From NCBI GenBank assembly GCA_963813315.1, contig CAWEYO010000014.1, positions 124,001-188,000 of the forward strand: 64,000 nt of DNA. The letters run 5' to 3'. A program made the position numbers and the translations under genes. This DNA is from CAWEYO01 sp963813315 (GTDB lineage Bacteria > Pseudomonadota > Alphaproteobacteria > Rhizobiales > Rhizobiaceae). The notes beneath the pieces were generated by a model. The model did no database searches. It was not told the origin of the DNA and worked only from the letters and a program-made list of their open reading frames with translations. Every line of letters starts with the position of its first letter. Position 1 is the first letter of the stretch. This document shows positions 37,307 through 46,429 of this stretch, one piece after another.

Positions 37307-38527
37307 ATGAAAATTGCGGTTCTCGGTGGTGACGGATTTGTCGGCTGGCCAACCTCCCTTCATCTTTCCGACCAAGGGCACGAAATCCATATTCTGGACA
37401 ATCTTTCCAGGCGCTGGATCGACACCGAACTCGGCGTTCAATCTCTGACGCCGATGGACTCCATCCAGGAGCGCACGCGCATCTGGCATCAGGAGACCGG
37501 GCGGCGCATCCATTTCCACCTGATCGACCTGGCGCGCGACTACGAGGTCTTGAAGCGCTGGCTTTCGGACAATCGACCGGATGCCATCATCCACTTCGCG
37601 GAACAGCGCGCGGCACCCTATTCGATGAAGAGCGACCGCCACAAGAACTATACTGTCAACAACAACGTCAACGCCACGCACAACCTGCTGAATGCTCTGG
37701 TGGAGCTCGACCTCGACGCACATCTCGTCCATCTAGGCACGATGGGCGTCTACGGCTATTCGAGCGTCGGAGCGGCAATTCCCGAAGGCTATCTGCCGGT
37801 CGGCATCGAGACCATCGGCGGCGAGACCGTGCAGCAGGATATCCTTTATCCAGCCAATCCCGGGTCGATCTACCACATGACCAAGTGCCTCGATCAACTG
37901 CTCTTCCAGTTCTACGCAAGGAACGACGGGCTGCGGATTACCGACCTGCATCAGGGCATCGTCTGGGGCACGCATACCGAACAGACACGGCGCCATGTGC
38001 AACTGGTCAACCGCTTCGATTACGACGGCGACTACGGCACCGTGCTCAACCGGTTCCTGATCCAGGCGGCGATCGGCTATCCGCTGACCGTGCACGGCAC
38101 GGGCGGCCAGACCCGTGCCTTCATCCACATCCAGGATTCGGTACGGTGCATCGAGCTCGCGCTGAGGAATCCGCCAAGGCGCGGCGACAGGGTCAAGATC
38201 TTCAACCAGATGACGGAGACCCACCGGGTGCGCGATCTGGCCGAGCGGGTAGCCGGGATGGTAGGAGGAAGGGTGGCCTATCTGCCCAGCCCGCGCAAGG
38301 AAGCGGCGGAGAACGACCTCGTTGTGCACAACGAACAGTTTCTTGAACTCGGCCTTCATCCCATCTCTCTCGAAACGGGACTGCTAACTGAAGTGGTCGA
38401 TGTGGCGAGGAAATACGCTTACCGCGTCGACCGCAGCAGAGTGGCATCGGTCTCCGCGTGGACCAAGGGCATCGCGGCGAAAATCGAGCGCGATCCGGAA
38501 GGCAAGCGTCTCAAAAGCGTGTCCTGA
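37307..38527 (+). CDS. sqdB: UDP-sulfoquinovose synthase
   Basis: 406 residues, an extended SDR enzyme. GGDGFVG binds NAD; HFAEQRAAPYSMKS, LGTMGVYGYS and the catalytic YHMTK are SqdB-specific blocks. It makes UDP-sulfoquinovose from UDP-glucose and sulfite for the membrane sulfolipid SQDG. ATG 37307 has AAGGGG about 11 bases upstream; the longer frame from 37100 lacks support. With the two following genes it forms a sulfolipid cluster like the sqdBDC operon described in Sinorhizobium meliloti, though a RIME-like repeat separates sqdB and sqdD here. Confidence 0.95.
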   Translation: MKIAVLGGDGFVGWPTSLHLSDQGHEIHILDNLSRRWIDTELGVQSLTPMDSIQERTRIWHQETGRRIHFHLIDLARDYEVLKRWLSDNRPDAIIHFAEQRAAPYSMKSDRHKNYTVNNNVNATHNLLNALVELDLDAHLVHLGTMGVYGYSSVGAAIPEGYLPVGIETIGGETVQQDILYPANPGSIYHMTKCLDQLLFQFYARNDGLRITDLHQGIVWGTHTEQTRRHVQLVNRFDYDGDYGTVLNRFLIQAAIGYPLTVHGTGGQTRAFIHIQDSVRCIELALRNPPRRGDRVKIFNQMTETHRVRDLAERVAGMVGGRVAYLPSPRKEAAENDLVVHNEQFLELGLHPISLETGLLTEVVDVARKYAYRVDRSRVASVSAWTKGIAAKIERDPEGKRLKSVS

Positions 38528-38565
38528 CAATTCTTTACGATTGAAACCGCTGTTGGTTCGTTACA

Positions 38566-38724
38566 CCCCCCTCTGTCCTGCCGGACATCTCCCCCGCAAG
38601 GAGGGAGATCAGCCGGCCGTCACGATTTCGCCAATCACCAGTGCAGGAGCGAGAGCGCCAAGGTTGACACTGCCGATCTCCCCCCCCGCTGAAGGGGAGA
38701 TGTCCGGCAGGACTGAGGGGGGTG
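38566..38724. repeat. RIME-like repeat between sqdB and sqdD
   Basis: CCCTCTGTCCTGCCGGACAT … GGAGGGAGATC at the left and GATCTCCC … GGGGAGATGTCCGGCAGGAC at the right form large inverted arms. It is a shorter relative of the elements at 17832-18088 and 45829-46088. It would form a strong hairpin in a sqdB-sqdD transcript. Confidence 0.8.
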
Positions 38725-38753
38725 AACCAAGCCAATGCGGGTTGGCCGCCTAA

Positions 38754-39578
38754 ATGCCGACCTCTGCTCCCAACGCCTATGTCACGCTCGTCACCAACAG
38801 CGACTATGCGACAGGCGCTTTGGCCTTGGTTCGGTCCCTGCGGCTGACCGGCACGGAAGCGGACATCGTGGTGCTGCACACGGGTGGCGTGACTGAGGGC
38901 GACCTCGCGCCGATCACCGCTTTGGGTGCGAGGACTGTCGAAGCCCAATTGCTGCCGACCTCGGTTGCCTTCAACGAAAGGCATGGCCGCGCGAACATCC
39001 ACGGCCAGAACCCCTTCACCAAGGGTCGAAAGCCGGCCTTTCATACGCCGCTGGACAATTTCGCCAAGCTTCGGCTCTGGCAACTGACAGACTATGGCAA
39101 ATGCGTCTTCATCGACGCCGACGCTATCGTATTGAAGAACATCGACCGGCTGTTCGAGTATCCCGAATTCTCTGCGGCGCCCAACGTCTATGAAACGCTT
39201 GGCGACTTTCATCGTCTGAATTCGGGTGTGTTCATCGCCAAACCATCCGCCGCTACCTTCGAAGCGATGCTGCTTATGCTCGATCAGCCGGATGCCTTCT
39301 GGAAGCGCACCGACCAGACCTTCCTGCAGACCTTCTTTCCCGATTGGCATGGCTTGCCCGTGTTCTACAACATGTTGCAATACGTTTGGTTCAACTTGCC
39401 GGAATTGTGGGACTGGAAGTCGATCTCAGTCATTCACTATCAGTACGAAAAGCCTTGGGAGCAGGGCCATGCGAAAGCCGGCAAGCTGAGGCCGCTGATC
39501 CAACTCTGGCAGGCATTCCACAGGGGCGAGGGCATTCCCGATATTGCCAGCCTTCAAAATCCGGTCGCACGCGAATGA
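38754..39578 (+). CDS. sqdD: SqdD-type family 8 glycosyltransferase
   Basis: 274 residues. YVTLVTNSDYATGALALVRSLR is the glycogenin-like GT8 start, CVFIDADAIVL carries the DxD metal motif, and HRLNSGVFIAKPS and HYQYEKPW follow. In the sulfolipid clusters of Rhodobacter and Sinorhizobium this protein is thought to transfer sulfoquinovose to diacylglycerol. The TGA stop overlaps the next gene's ATG by four bases (ATGA). Confidence 0.85.
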   Translation: MPTSAPNAYVTLVTNSDYATGALALVRSLRLTGTEADIVVLHTGGVTEGDLAPITALGARTVEAQLLPTSVAFNERHGRANIHGQNPFTKGRKPAFHTPLDNFAKLRLWQLTDYGKCVFIDADAIVLKNIDRLFEYPEFSAAPNVYETLGDFHRLNSGVFIAKPSAATFEAMLLMLDQPDAFWKRTDQTFLQTFFPDWHGLPVFYNMLQYVWFNLPELWDWKSISVIHYQYEKPWEQGHAKAGKLRPLIQLWQAFHRGEGIPDIASLQNPVARE

Positions 39579-40477
39579 ACGGGAAATCGACGCTGGTTTC
39601 CGGCGGAACCGGCTTTGTGGGCCGCTTCATCGTCGAGAACCTGCTGGCGGCGGGGCATGAAGTCACCGTCATGGGCCGTACCGAACCGTCGGCTGATTTC
39701 TTCTCCAGACCCGTGCGTTTCGTCGAAGGCGCTCTCGACCCGGACGCCGACCATTCGGTGGCATTTTCCCGCGTCGCTTTCTTTGTCCACGCCGCCTTCG
39801 ACCATTTGCCGGGAAAATACCGAACCGGGGAGGGTGCCGACGCCGCAGGCTTCCGGAGCAGGAACCACGATGGCTCGATTGCGCTTTTCCGGGCGGCGCG
39901 GGTGGCCGGCGTCAATCGGGCGGTCTTCCTGTCGAGCCGCGCAGTCTATGGAGACCAGCCCGCCGGCGCAATACTCACGGAAGGAACGACACCCCGCCCC
40001 GATACGCTCTACGGGGAAGTAAAACTCGCGACCGAGCGATATCTACACGATATGGCCGTTGACGGCTTCTGCGGTACGAGCTTGCGCATCACCGGCGTGT
40101 ACGGGCCGGCCGGGCTGGGTCTCGAGCACAAATGGGAAGGCCTGTTCCGCGACTATCTCGCGGGCAGGCCGATCGAGCCGCGCGCGGGGACGGAAGTGCA
40201 TGGCGACGATGTGGCGGCGGCCGTGCGACTGATCCTCGAAGCGCCTGCGGCAAGAGTTTGCGGCGAAGTCTTCAACGTTTCGGACATGCTGGTCGACCGG
40301 CGAGCGATCCTGTCGATCGTTCAGGATGCGGCAGGCAGCCCGCACCCGCTTCCGCCAACGGCGCATCGCTTCGGGTTGAACTTAATGTCAGCGGAGAAAA
40401 TCAGCGCACTTGGCTGGCGCCCGGGCGGCGCAGTCTTGTTTCGGAAGTTCGTCCGGTCGCAAATTCCAGGTCAATAG
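39575..40477 (+). CDS. sqdC: NAD(P)-dependent epimerase/reductase of the sulfolipid cluster (SqdC position)
   Basis: 300 residues, extended SDR fold: GGTGFVGRFIVENLLAAGH binds NAD(P), VFLSSRAVYG and YGEVKLATE hold the Ser and YxxxK catalytic residues, and RITGVYGP follows. It is translationally coupled to sqdD and takes the third place of an sqdBDC-type operon. SqdC's exact step is unclear in the literature I know, so the symbol rests mainly on position. Confidence 0.7.
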   Translation: MNGKSTLVSGGTGFVGRFIVENLLAAGHEVTVMGRTEPSADFFSRPVRFVEGALDPDADHSVAFSRVAFFVHAAFDHLPGKYRTGEGADAAGFRSRNHDGSIALFRAARVAGVNRAVFLSSRAVYGDQPAGAILTEGTTPRPDTLYGEVKLATERYLHDMAVDGFCGTSLRITGVYGPAGLGLEHKWEGLFRDYLAGRPIEPRAGTEVHGDDVAAAVRLILEAPAARVCGEVFNVSDMLVDRRAILSIVQDAAGSPHPLPPTAHRFGLNLMSAEKISALGWRPGGAVLFRKFVRSQIPGQ

Positions 40478-40504
40478 CCGGTCAAGATCGGGCACGCGTG
40501 ATTC

Positions 40505-40555
40505 CGACCTCCCTCTGGCCTGCCGGCCATCTCCCCCTCAAGGGGGAGATCAGCC
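40505..40555. repeat. RIME-like fragment after sqdC
   Basis: Single module CCCTCTGGCCTGCCGGCCAT with CTCCCCCTCAAGGGGGAG hairpin, the left half of the longer elements. It lies between the convergent sqdC-like and coiled-coil genes and could act as a transcript-end hairpin. Confidence 0.7.
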
Positions 40556-40587
40556 AGTTTGAGCGCCAATCCCTCCCGGTCGCAATG

Positions 40588-42099
40588 TCACATGGCGCGT
40601 CTGCGGCCCGATCCGGCTGCGCGCCGGCCTGCGGCTCGCGACGTGTCCGCCGACGTGCCGCCGCCTTCGGTGGCGCCCGCCCCGGTATCGCGTTGTCTGG
40701 CCTTCTGTAGCCGATAGAGCCGCTCGTAGGGCAGCAGTTCTCTGATCCGCGCATTGAGCGATGCGATTTCGGCGCGCAGGTCTTCGCATTCCTGTCTATG
40801 GACGTCGAGCTGCATCTGCTCGGATGCCTGCTGCAGGGAAAGCTGCGAGATATTCGCGCTTGCCGCCGAGAGCTGCATCTTGTCGGTTTCGTTTTCCTTC
40901 GCGAGCGCGGCGAGCCTTCCGTCCAGGAGGTGCTTCTCCGCCACCGCGTCGCTCAACTGAATCTTGAGCTTCGCAATCTCGCTTGAGGTTTCGGCATGTT
41001 CGGTCGAAGCGAGTTCCAGTCGCGATTGCAGGCTCTGGATTTCAGATCGCAAACCGCGCATTTCTGCGAGCGCCCGTGCAGCCTCAGCCTCTTTGTCAGC
41101 TTCGAGGTTGCGCGCGGCTTCCATCATTTCCGACTGCTTCACGTGCGCGATCTCGTGAGACTTCTGCAGCCGCAGCACTTCCTTTTCGTTCTTTCCAAGC
41201 GTAGCGAGCAGATCGGCATATCGCGCGGCTTCGCTGGAATGGATCGACGTTAACTCATCGAGCTTGCGTCGTGCGTCGGCTTCGCGCTTCAATGCCTTGT
41301 CGAGATCGATCGCCAGGTTGACGTGTTTTTCGCGAAGGACCTCGTTCTCGCGCAGGCGCCTTTCGGCCTCGACGGTTCTGGCTGAGAGTGTCTTCACAAG
41401 GTCGCCGACTTCCGCTTCGTTCCTCGCTATCGCATTGGTGGCCTCGACAAGCTCCAGCTTCGCGGCGGCCAGTTCGGCGCGAAGTGCTTCCTTGTCCTGA
41501 ACCAGGCTCGCTTCGCGCTGCTGCAACGCCTCAACAGCGCTTTCGCGCTCCTGCTGCTTCCTGCTTACGTCATGAAGCTGGTCCGCCAGCTTTCGGTGCT
41601 CTGCATTCAAGGCGGCGTTCGCAAGTTCCAGCTCGTTGGCCCGGTGAATGTCGGAGTGCAGGATGTTGAAGAACTCGCGTGTCAAATGGTGCGAGGTCGT
41701 AACTTCCGCCAGTTTCGCGTTGATCTCCTGCAGATGTTCCTGTGCATCGTGGTAGAGTTCATCGAAAGAGTTCAGTGCGGCCAGGCGGCTTTGCGTGTGC
41801 GACGTCAGCCGTCGCGCCGTTTCTGAATTGTCCTGCGCGGGTTCGGCCAGTTCCGGCGGCTCCCCGGCGGGAATTTCTTCCCCCGGCTGCGCCGCGTCCT
41901 CTTCTGCCGGGATGTACGCTTCTGCGGGGACACCCGCTTCTGCAGGAGCATCCTCCCCGGACTCACTGTCGCTCTTCAAAGGCGCTATTTCGTCGACCTC
42001 GAACAGGCTCTCGTCCAGCGCCTCAGCCATGTCCGCCTGCAGCTCCTCGAAAGCCCTGTCAATCTTATCGCCGCGCTTGATCAGACCCATGAAATTCAT
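40588..42099 (-). CDS. Long coiled-coil protein, unknown function
   Basis: 503 residues, no signal peptide or membrane segment. After MNFMGLIKRGDKID, a Pro/Glu/Ala-rich acidic linker runs to about residue 95. Nearly continuous heptads with few breaks follow to about residue 460, closing with ELLPYERLYRLQKARQRD and a basic Ala/Gly/Arg tail. Composition and layout resemble bacterial intermediate-filament-like or polar scaffold coiled-coil proteins; I cannot name the family. It is divergent from the formyl-THF cyclo-ligase gene. Confidence 0.75.
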   Translation of the reverse strand: MNFMGLIKRGDKIDRAFEELQADMAEALDESLFEVDEIAPLKSDSESGEDAPAEAGVPAEAYIPAEEDAAQPGEEIPAGEPPELAEPAQDNSETARRLTSHTQSRLAALNSFDELYHDAQEHLQEINAKLAEVTTSHHLTREFFNILHSDIHRANELELANAALNAEHRKLADQLHDVSRKQQERESAVEALQQREASLVQDKEALRAELAAAKLELVEATNAIARNEAEVGDLVKTLSARTVEAERRLRENEVLREKHVNLAIDLDKALKREADARRKLDELTSIHSSEAARYADLLATLGKNEKEVLRLQKSHEIAHVKQSEMMEAARNLEADKEAEAARALAEMRGLRSEIQSLQSRLELASTEHAETSSEIAKLKIQLSDAVAEKHLLDGRLAALAKENETDKMQLSAASANISQLSLQQASEQMQLDVHRQECEDLRAEIASLNARIRELLPYERLYRLQKARQRDTGAGATEGGGTSADTSRAAGRRAAGSGRRRAM

Positions 42100-42390
42100 G
42101 ACCGACACACCCCTTGCGCCTACAAAACAGTCACTTAGTTCATTACGATTTGGCAACTTATCCTTACATCCGCGGCTTCCGTGAGGGAAGCGCCTTGCCG
42201 AGCGGAAACCTAACTATAGTAAATCTATACGCTTTCTGGCTACCTCAAATATTTGCCGTATATTCCTGCTCGGTAGGATGCAGTTTCCTTAAACTACAAA
42301 TTGTACTGAGGCGGTTTCCGCCATGACCAGTACATTCACGACTTGGACCCTGACTGATAGTTTTTGCCCAACCAGATGAAGGAGCGGCCA

Positions 42391-43062
42391 ATGAGCGTGT
42401 CAGACGATGAGGGCGAAGAAAGCGGAACCTTTGCATCGCCGTCCGGGTTCGCGACTGAACCGCACCGGGACCACGGCGTGCCTGCCGACCCACGGGTCCG
42501 GGCCGACGTGATGCGCTGGCGCAAGGGCGAACGTGAGCGCCTGATCGCGGCGCGCCTGGCGATTTCGGCGGACGCGCGTGCCGCCATGGCGCGGCGTATA
42601 GCCGACGAGCTCGACTCTGCCATCGGCGATGTGTCCGATCGTCTCATCAGCCTTTATTGGCCCTTCCGCGGCGAGCCCGATCTCCGACCATGGATGAACT
42701 CGGTGATCGAACGCGGCGGACGCATCGCCTTGCCGGTTGTGGTCGAGAAAGGACGGCCCCTCATCTTCCGCGCCTGGCGCCCCGGCGAGCGGCTGGAGAA
42801 AGGCGTCTGGAACATTCCCATTCCCGCCGAAGGGCCCGATGTGCGGCCTGACGTGGTCATCGCCCCGGTGGTCGGCTTCGATCCGCAGCGCTACCGTCTG
42901 GGCTACGGCGGCGGCTTTTTCGACCGGACGCTTGCAGCCATGCCCGTGCTGCCACTGGCGATCGGCGTCGGGTATCGGATATGTGCGATCCCGACCATCT
43001 ATCCTCAGCCGCACGACATCCCCATGAATGTCATCGTCGCTGCCGATCATGACCCTGGTTGA
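42391..43062 (+). CDS. fau: 5-formyltetrahydrofolate cyclo-ligase
   Basis: 223 residues. KGERERLIAARLAISADARAAM, SLYWPFRGEPDLRPWM and VIAPVVGFDPQRYRLGYGGGFFDRTL are the family's substrate and ATP-binding motifs. The enzyme turns 5-formyl-THF into 5,10-methenyl-THF using ATP. AAGGAG at 42379-42384 decides ATG 42391 over ATG 42364. Its stop is eight bases from the convergent protease stop. Confidence 0.93.
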   Translation: MSVSDDEGEESGTFASPSGFATEPHRDHGVPADPRVRADVMRWRKGERERLIAARLAISADARAAMARRIADELDSAIGDVSDRLISLYWPFRGEPDLRPWMNSVIERGGRIALPVVVEKGRPLIFRAWRPGERLEKGVWNIPIPAEGPDVRPDVVIAPVVGFDPQRYRLGYGGGFFDRTLAAMPVLPLAIGVGYRICAIPTIYPQPHDIPMNVIVAADHDPG

Positions 43063-43069
43063 GGCTTGG

Positions 43070-44044
43070 TCACGCTTGCCCGACACGCGCGATCGGCTTC
43101 ACAACGAGCGTGGAGATTCTGGTTGCGCGCACGACCTGAAGTTCCACGGCTTTGCCGATCCGCTCGCCGTCGAGAAGACGGATGAGGTCGTCGACGCCCG
43201 AGACAATATGTCCGCCCACCGAGACGATCAGATCTCCCGGCGTGATGCCGGCTTCGGCTGCCGGGCCGCCCGGCTCCACGCTTCGGACGCGCAGCGCGCT
43301 TGGCGTCGCTATGCCGACGGCGAGCGCGGCGCGCCGGGGAAGCGGCACCGTGTCGGCCGAGATGCCGATGAAGGCACGTTTCACGCCGCCGTGGCGCATG
43401 ATCTGCGAAACGACAAAGCGGGCGGTATTGGCTGCCACGGCAAAGGCGATGCCCTGAGCGCCGCGGATGACCGCCGTGTTGATGCCGATCACTTCGCCGT
43501 TGGTAGCCGCGAGCGGACCGCCGGAATTGCCTGGATTGAGCGCCGCGTCGGTCTGGATCACGTCGTCGATCAGGCGTCCCGTCGAGGCGCGCATGGAGCG
43601 GCCGAGCGCTGAAATGACGCCGGCTGTGACGGTCCAATCGAACCCCAGGGGATTGCCGATCGCTATTGCGATTTGGCCACGGCGGAGCATTTTGCTGTCA
43701 CCGAGGCGGGCGACCGCGTTGAAGTTCGAATTGGCGCGCAGCAGCGCGATGTCGGTGTCGGGATCGCGTCCGAGAACGCGGGCCTCGGCGGCGGAGCCGT
43801 CCGGCACGATCACTCTCACCATCCTTGCCTGGCCCACGACGTGGCTGTTGGTGATCACCATTCCGTCCGAGGAGATCACCACGCCGGAGCCCAGACCGGC
43901 GCGCCCGTCGGCCGGGGTTTCGATGCGGCAGACGGCCGGGCCGATTGCTTCGACGGTGGCGGTTACCGAGCGCGAATAGGCATCGAGCAGCGTATCGTCG
44001 GTGCGATCTTCGAGCGGGGCGGCGGTGTCTGCGGTGTCAAGCAT
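43070..44044 (-). CDS. HtrA/DegP-like serine protease with PDZ domain, no signal peptide
   Basis: 324 residues. The S1C triad is intact: H68 in TNSHVVG, D98 in DTDIALL, S174 in PGNSGGPL. A PDZ domain follows from about residue 225. There is no signal peptide or membrane helix, so unlike DegP it should act in the cytoplasm. It is divergent from a paralogous protease-like gene (44378) in which all three residues are replaced, with a MITE-like repeat in the shared promoter region. Confidence 0.9.
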   Translation of the reverse strand: MLDTADTAAPLEDRTDDTLLDAYSRSVTATVEAIGPAVCRIETPADGRAGLGSGVVISSDGMVITNSHVVGQARMVRVIVPDGSAAEARVLGRDPDTDIALLRANSNFNAVARLGDSKMLRRGQIAIAIGNPLGFDWTVTAGVISALGRSMRASTGRLIDDVIQTDAALNPGNSGGPLAATNGEVIGINTAVIRGAQGIAFAVAANTARFVVSQIMRHGGVKRAFIGISADTVPLPRRAALAVGIATPSALRVRSVEPGGPAAEAGITPGDLIVSVGGHIVSGVDDLIRLLDGERIGKAVELQVVRATRISTLVVKPIARVGQA

Positions 44045-44137
44045 CGACGTGACTCCGGCAATGGAACGAAATGCTTATATGAGTGTGCTGGCAGTCCTTG
44101 CGCGACCTGCCCGAATGGCCAGCCGACCGCCACCCTA

Positions 44138-44210
44138 GTGTGGTGGATTTGAAGTTCCTGTCATTTCCATGGCATCCGCGTTCTCAGAACTTCAAATCCG
44201 TAAACCACAC
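44138..44210. repeat. MITE-like 73-base inverted-repeat element, copy 2
   Basis: GTGTGGTGGATTTGAAGTTC at the left and ACTTCAAATCCGTAAACCACAC at the right edge, the mirror of the copy at 31847-31919. It sits between the divergent protease and pseudoprotease genes. An imperfect second dyad (TTCGGATTC… / CGAATTTCGG) follows to about 44300. Confidence 0.8.
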
Positions 44211-44377
44211 GAGATTCAATCAAGTTGCTCGTGTGGCTTTGAATCCGAAATTCGATCCGAGCCTCGCTCCAAGGCAATACGAATTTCGGATTCGCCACCC
44301 TAGCCGTGAGACCAGTTGGAAGCGGCGATGAAACCGGCGAAAATTCCGGCTCGAGCCTCGCATCAAGGAGAACCACC

Positions 44378-45265
44378 ATGCCGCAATCAGGACTAGGCGC
44401 GTTTTCCCGGCAAATTGCCGGTCTCGTGGCCTCGACCGCCCCGGCAATCGCCGCCGTCCACGCCGGCCGTCACAAGTCGAGCGCCGTTCACTGGCGCGAC
44501 GGGCTGTTTGCCTCGGCCAGCGAAACGGTCGAGCAGGAGGAAGACATCACAATGATCCTGCCGTCCGGCAGGTCTGCGCCGGCGGAATTCGTCGGCCGCG
44601 ATCCGACGACCGGCCTGGCGGTGCTGAAGCCCGACGCGCCGGACGGTGCGGCGACATTGAAGCCCGCGGGCGAAATCGAACCGGGGAACCTGATGGTCGC
44701 GGTTGGCCGCGGGGAAGGCTCTGCCGTTGCCGGTTTCGGCGTCGCCGCAGAGGCGGGGCCAGCCTGGCGCAGCATGCGCGGCGGCCTCATCGACCGGCGC
44801 ATCCGGCTTTCGGGAAGCATCGATCCCCGCATTGAAGGCGGCGCGGCGGTGGACGTCGAGGGCGGGTTCATTGGACTTGTCCTTTTCGGCCCCTATCGAC
44901 GCGCGCTCGTCATACCGGCCGAGACGGTAGACAGGGTCGCAGCAGCGCTTGCCGAGAAAGGGCACATTCCGCGCGGATATCTCGGCGCCGGCCTGCATCC
45001 GGTGCGACAGGCGAACGCACGCGGCGCCATGGTGATGAGCCTGGAAGGAAGCGGGCCCGCCGAGAAGGCAGGGCTGTCGCTCGGCGACATCATCACGTCC
45101 TGGGATGGCGCGACGGTGGACGGCGTCCGTGACCTGATCCGGCACCTCGGTCCCGACAGCGTCGGCAAAACCGTGACGCTCGGCATATTGCGCGGCGGCG
45201 GCGCGCGCAGCCTGGCCGTCGTCATCGGCGCGCGTCCGCAAACGCGCGACACCCAAGACCGGTGA
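44378..45265 (+). CDS. Catalytically dead HtrA-like protein with PDZ domain (pseudoprotease)
   Basis: 295 residues with the same trypsin-fold plus PDZ layout as the neighbouring protease. Aligned positions show the triad lost: His is E49 (SASETVE), Asp is G79 (DPTTGLAVL), Ser is E153 (RIEGGAAV). The PDZ (HIPRGYLGAGLHPV … GLSLGDIITSWDGATV) is well kept. It has no signal peptide. AAGGAG precedes ATG 44378, and the LuxR-type gene starts six bases after its stop, so they form an operon. It may be an adaptor or decoy for the active paralogue. Confidence 0.82.
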   Translation: MPQSGLGAFSRQIAGLVASTAPAIAAVHAGRHKSSAVHWRDGLFASASETVEQEEDITMILPSGRSAPAEFVGRDPTTGLAVLKPDAPDGAATLKPAGEIEPGNLMVAVGRGEGSAVAGFGVAAEAGPAWRSMRGGLIDRRIRLSGSIDPRIEGGAAVDVEGGFIGLVLFGPYRRALVIPAETVDRVAAALAEKGHIPRGYLGAGLHPVRQANARGAMVMSLEGSGPAEKAGLSLGDIITSWDGATVDGVRDLIRHLGPDSVGKTVTLGILRGGGARSLAVVIGARPQTRDTQDR

Positions 45266-45271
45266 GGAGAA

Positions 45272-45826
45272 ATGGCCGAAGCCCGGCTGACGGTGATGAT
45301 CGCCTTGTCCGATCCAGAGCGTGCCGAGGAGCTGGCGCACGCTCTGGCAGAGAATGAGGCGATGCTGGTGGTGATGGCGGCCGGTCTCGACCAGCCTGAC
45401 GGACCACCTGATGTAATCATCACCGATGGCGAAATCCTGGACCCCGTCACGCCGCACGTTACGCTCGGAAATGGCAACGCGGCGGCAAATGTCGGGGCCA
45501 TGCTTCCGCAGGCAGCGGACGTTAGCCTGGTGGCCGCCGCCGCGCGCGTCGTGGCGGCTGGCTATCGCGTCTCGCCGGGCGTGCCAAGCAATCCCCTTGA
45601 AGGCGGGAAAAGCAATGCCGCGTTGCCGGTTTCTCTCAGCGCACGTGAGATGGAAACGCTGGCGCTGCTTGCCGATGGCGCATCGAACAAGGTGATCGCG
45701 CGTCAGCTGGCAATTTCCGTCCATACGGCAAAATTTCACGTCGCATCCGTGCTGGCCAAGCTCCATGCCCGCAACCGCGCGGACGCCGTCGCGATCGGGC
45801 TGAGATACGGGCTCGTATACCTCTAA
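45272..45826 (+). CDS. LuxR/NarL-type regulator with degenerate receiver
   Basis: 184 residues. A C-terminal LuxR HTH is clear (LSAREMETLALLADGASNKVIARQLAISVHTAKFHVASVLAKL). The first ~100 residues have a receiver-like outline with DVIITDG at the phosphorylation position, but no acidic pair and no conserved Lys, so classical phosphorylation is doubtful. GAGGAG precedes ATG 45272. It is cotranscribed with the pseudoprotease; a RIME-like element begins three bases after its stop. Confidence 0.82.
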   Translation: MAEARLTVMIALSDPERAEELAHALAENEAMLVVMAAGLDQPDGPPDVIITDGEILDPVTPHVTLGNGNAAANVGAMLPQAADVSLVAAAARVVAAGYRVSPGVPSNPLEGGKSNAALPVSLSAREMETLALLADGASNKVIARQLAISVHTAKFHVASVLAKLHARNRADAVAIGLRYGLVYL

Positions 45827-45828
45827 CG

Positions 45829-46088
45829 CGTGTCGCGTACAATCGACCTCACCCGCCGGCCCTTCGTCGAGGAAAGCGCTCTACGTTGCCCCCCTCTGAC
45901 CTGCCGGCCATCTCCCCCGCAAGGGGGGAGATCAGACTGCGCGGCGGGTTTCGCCAATCACCAACGCTGCAGGGCTAGCGAGGCATCGATGACAGCCGAT
46001 CTCCCCCCTTGCGGGGGAGATGTCCGGCAGGACAGAGAGGGGCGCTGTCCCGCCGGCATTCCTGAATCACATTGGACGCAACACGCTT
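45829..46088. repeat. RIME-like mosaic repeat, long copy 2 (inverted)
   Basis: About 260 bases, the reverse complement of 17832-18088 with scattered differences: it begins TGTCGCGTACAATCGACCTC and ends ACGCAACACGCTT. Both long copies abut the stop codon of the upstream gene. Confidence 0.85.
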
Positions 46089-46097
46089 TAGTGCCGC

Positions 46098-46429
46098 CTG
46101 GGGTGTGTTGGTCTTTGTTTGAGCATCGGATTTTCCCCGAAAGTGGGAACCGGACATGGCGGCCGGCATACCCTCCCCACAAGGGGGAAGGGTAAGCAGC
46201 GGCGAGGCCACGGCCAATCTCCCTCACCATTTTCGAAACGCAGAAGACCGCCATTTTCGCCTCGGCCTGACCTGAATCTCAACACGCCCCCCAAGTCAGC
46301 AGGATTGGCGGGCGCCGCTCCTCGGATTTTGATTCAATGCGTTCATCGGGAGGTTCAAGCGCATCGCGAGATGAGTCACAAAGGCCGGACAACCCATTGT
46401 TCGCAAAGGGTCTTTCATCGCGGCGACAG
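46098..46429. repeat. Composite of repeat fragments, no gene
   Basis: 46100-46160 carries TTTTCCCCGAAAGTGGGAACCG, of the family seen at 9757 and 49309. 46170-46200 has CTCCCCACAAGGGGGAAGGG, also found near 57010. 46225-46290 is the right end of a family A repeat (CTGACCTGAATCTCAACACG). The remainder to 46429 shows no gene. Confidence 0.6.

Noticed and set aside
42190..42390. 6S RNA gene upstream of fau, as in many proteobacteria
   Set aside because: I could not find the closing stem and central bubble features; only a small GGCGGTTTCCGCC hairpin is visible. A covariance search would be needed.
44393..45766. 457-codon frame antisense to the pseudoprotease and LuxR-type gene
   Set aside because: The sense strand has domain motifs and ribosome sites; the antisense translation has no recognisable domain.
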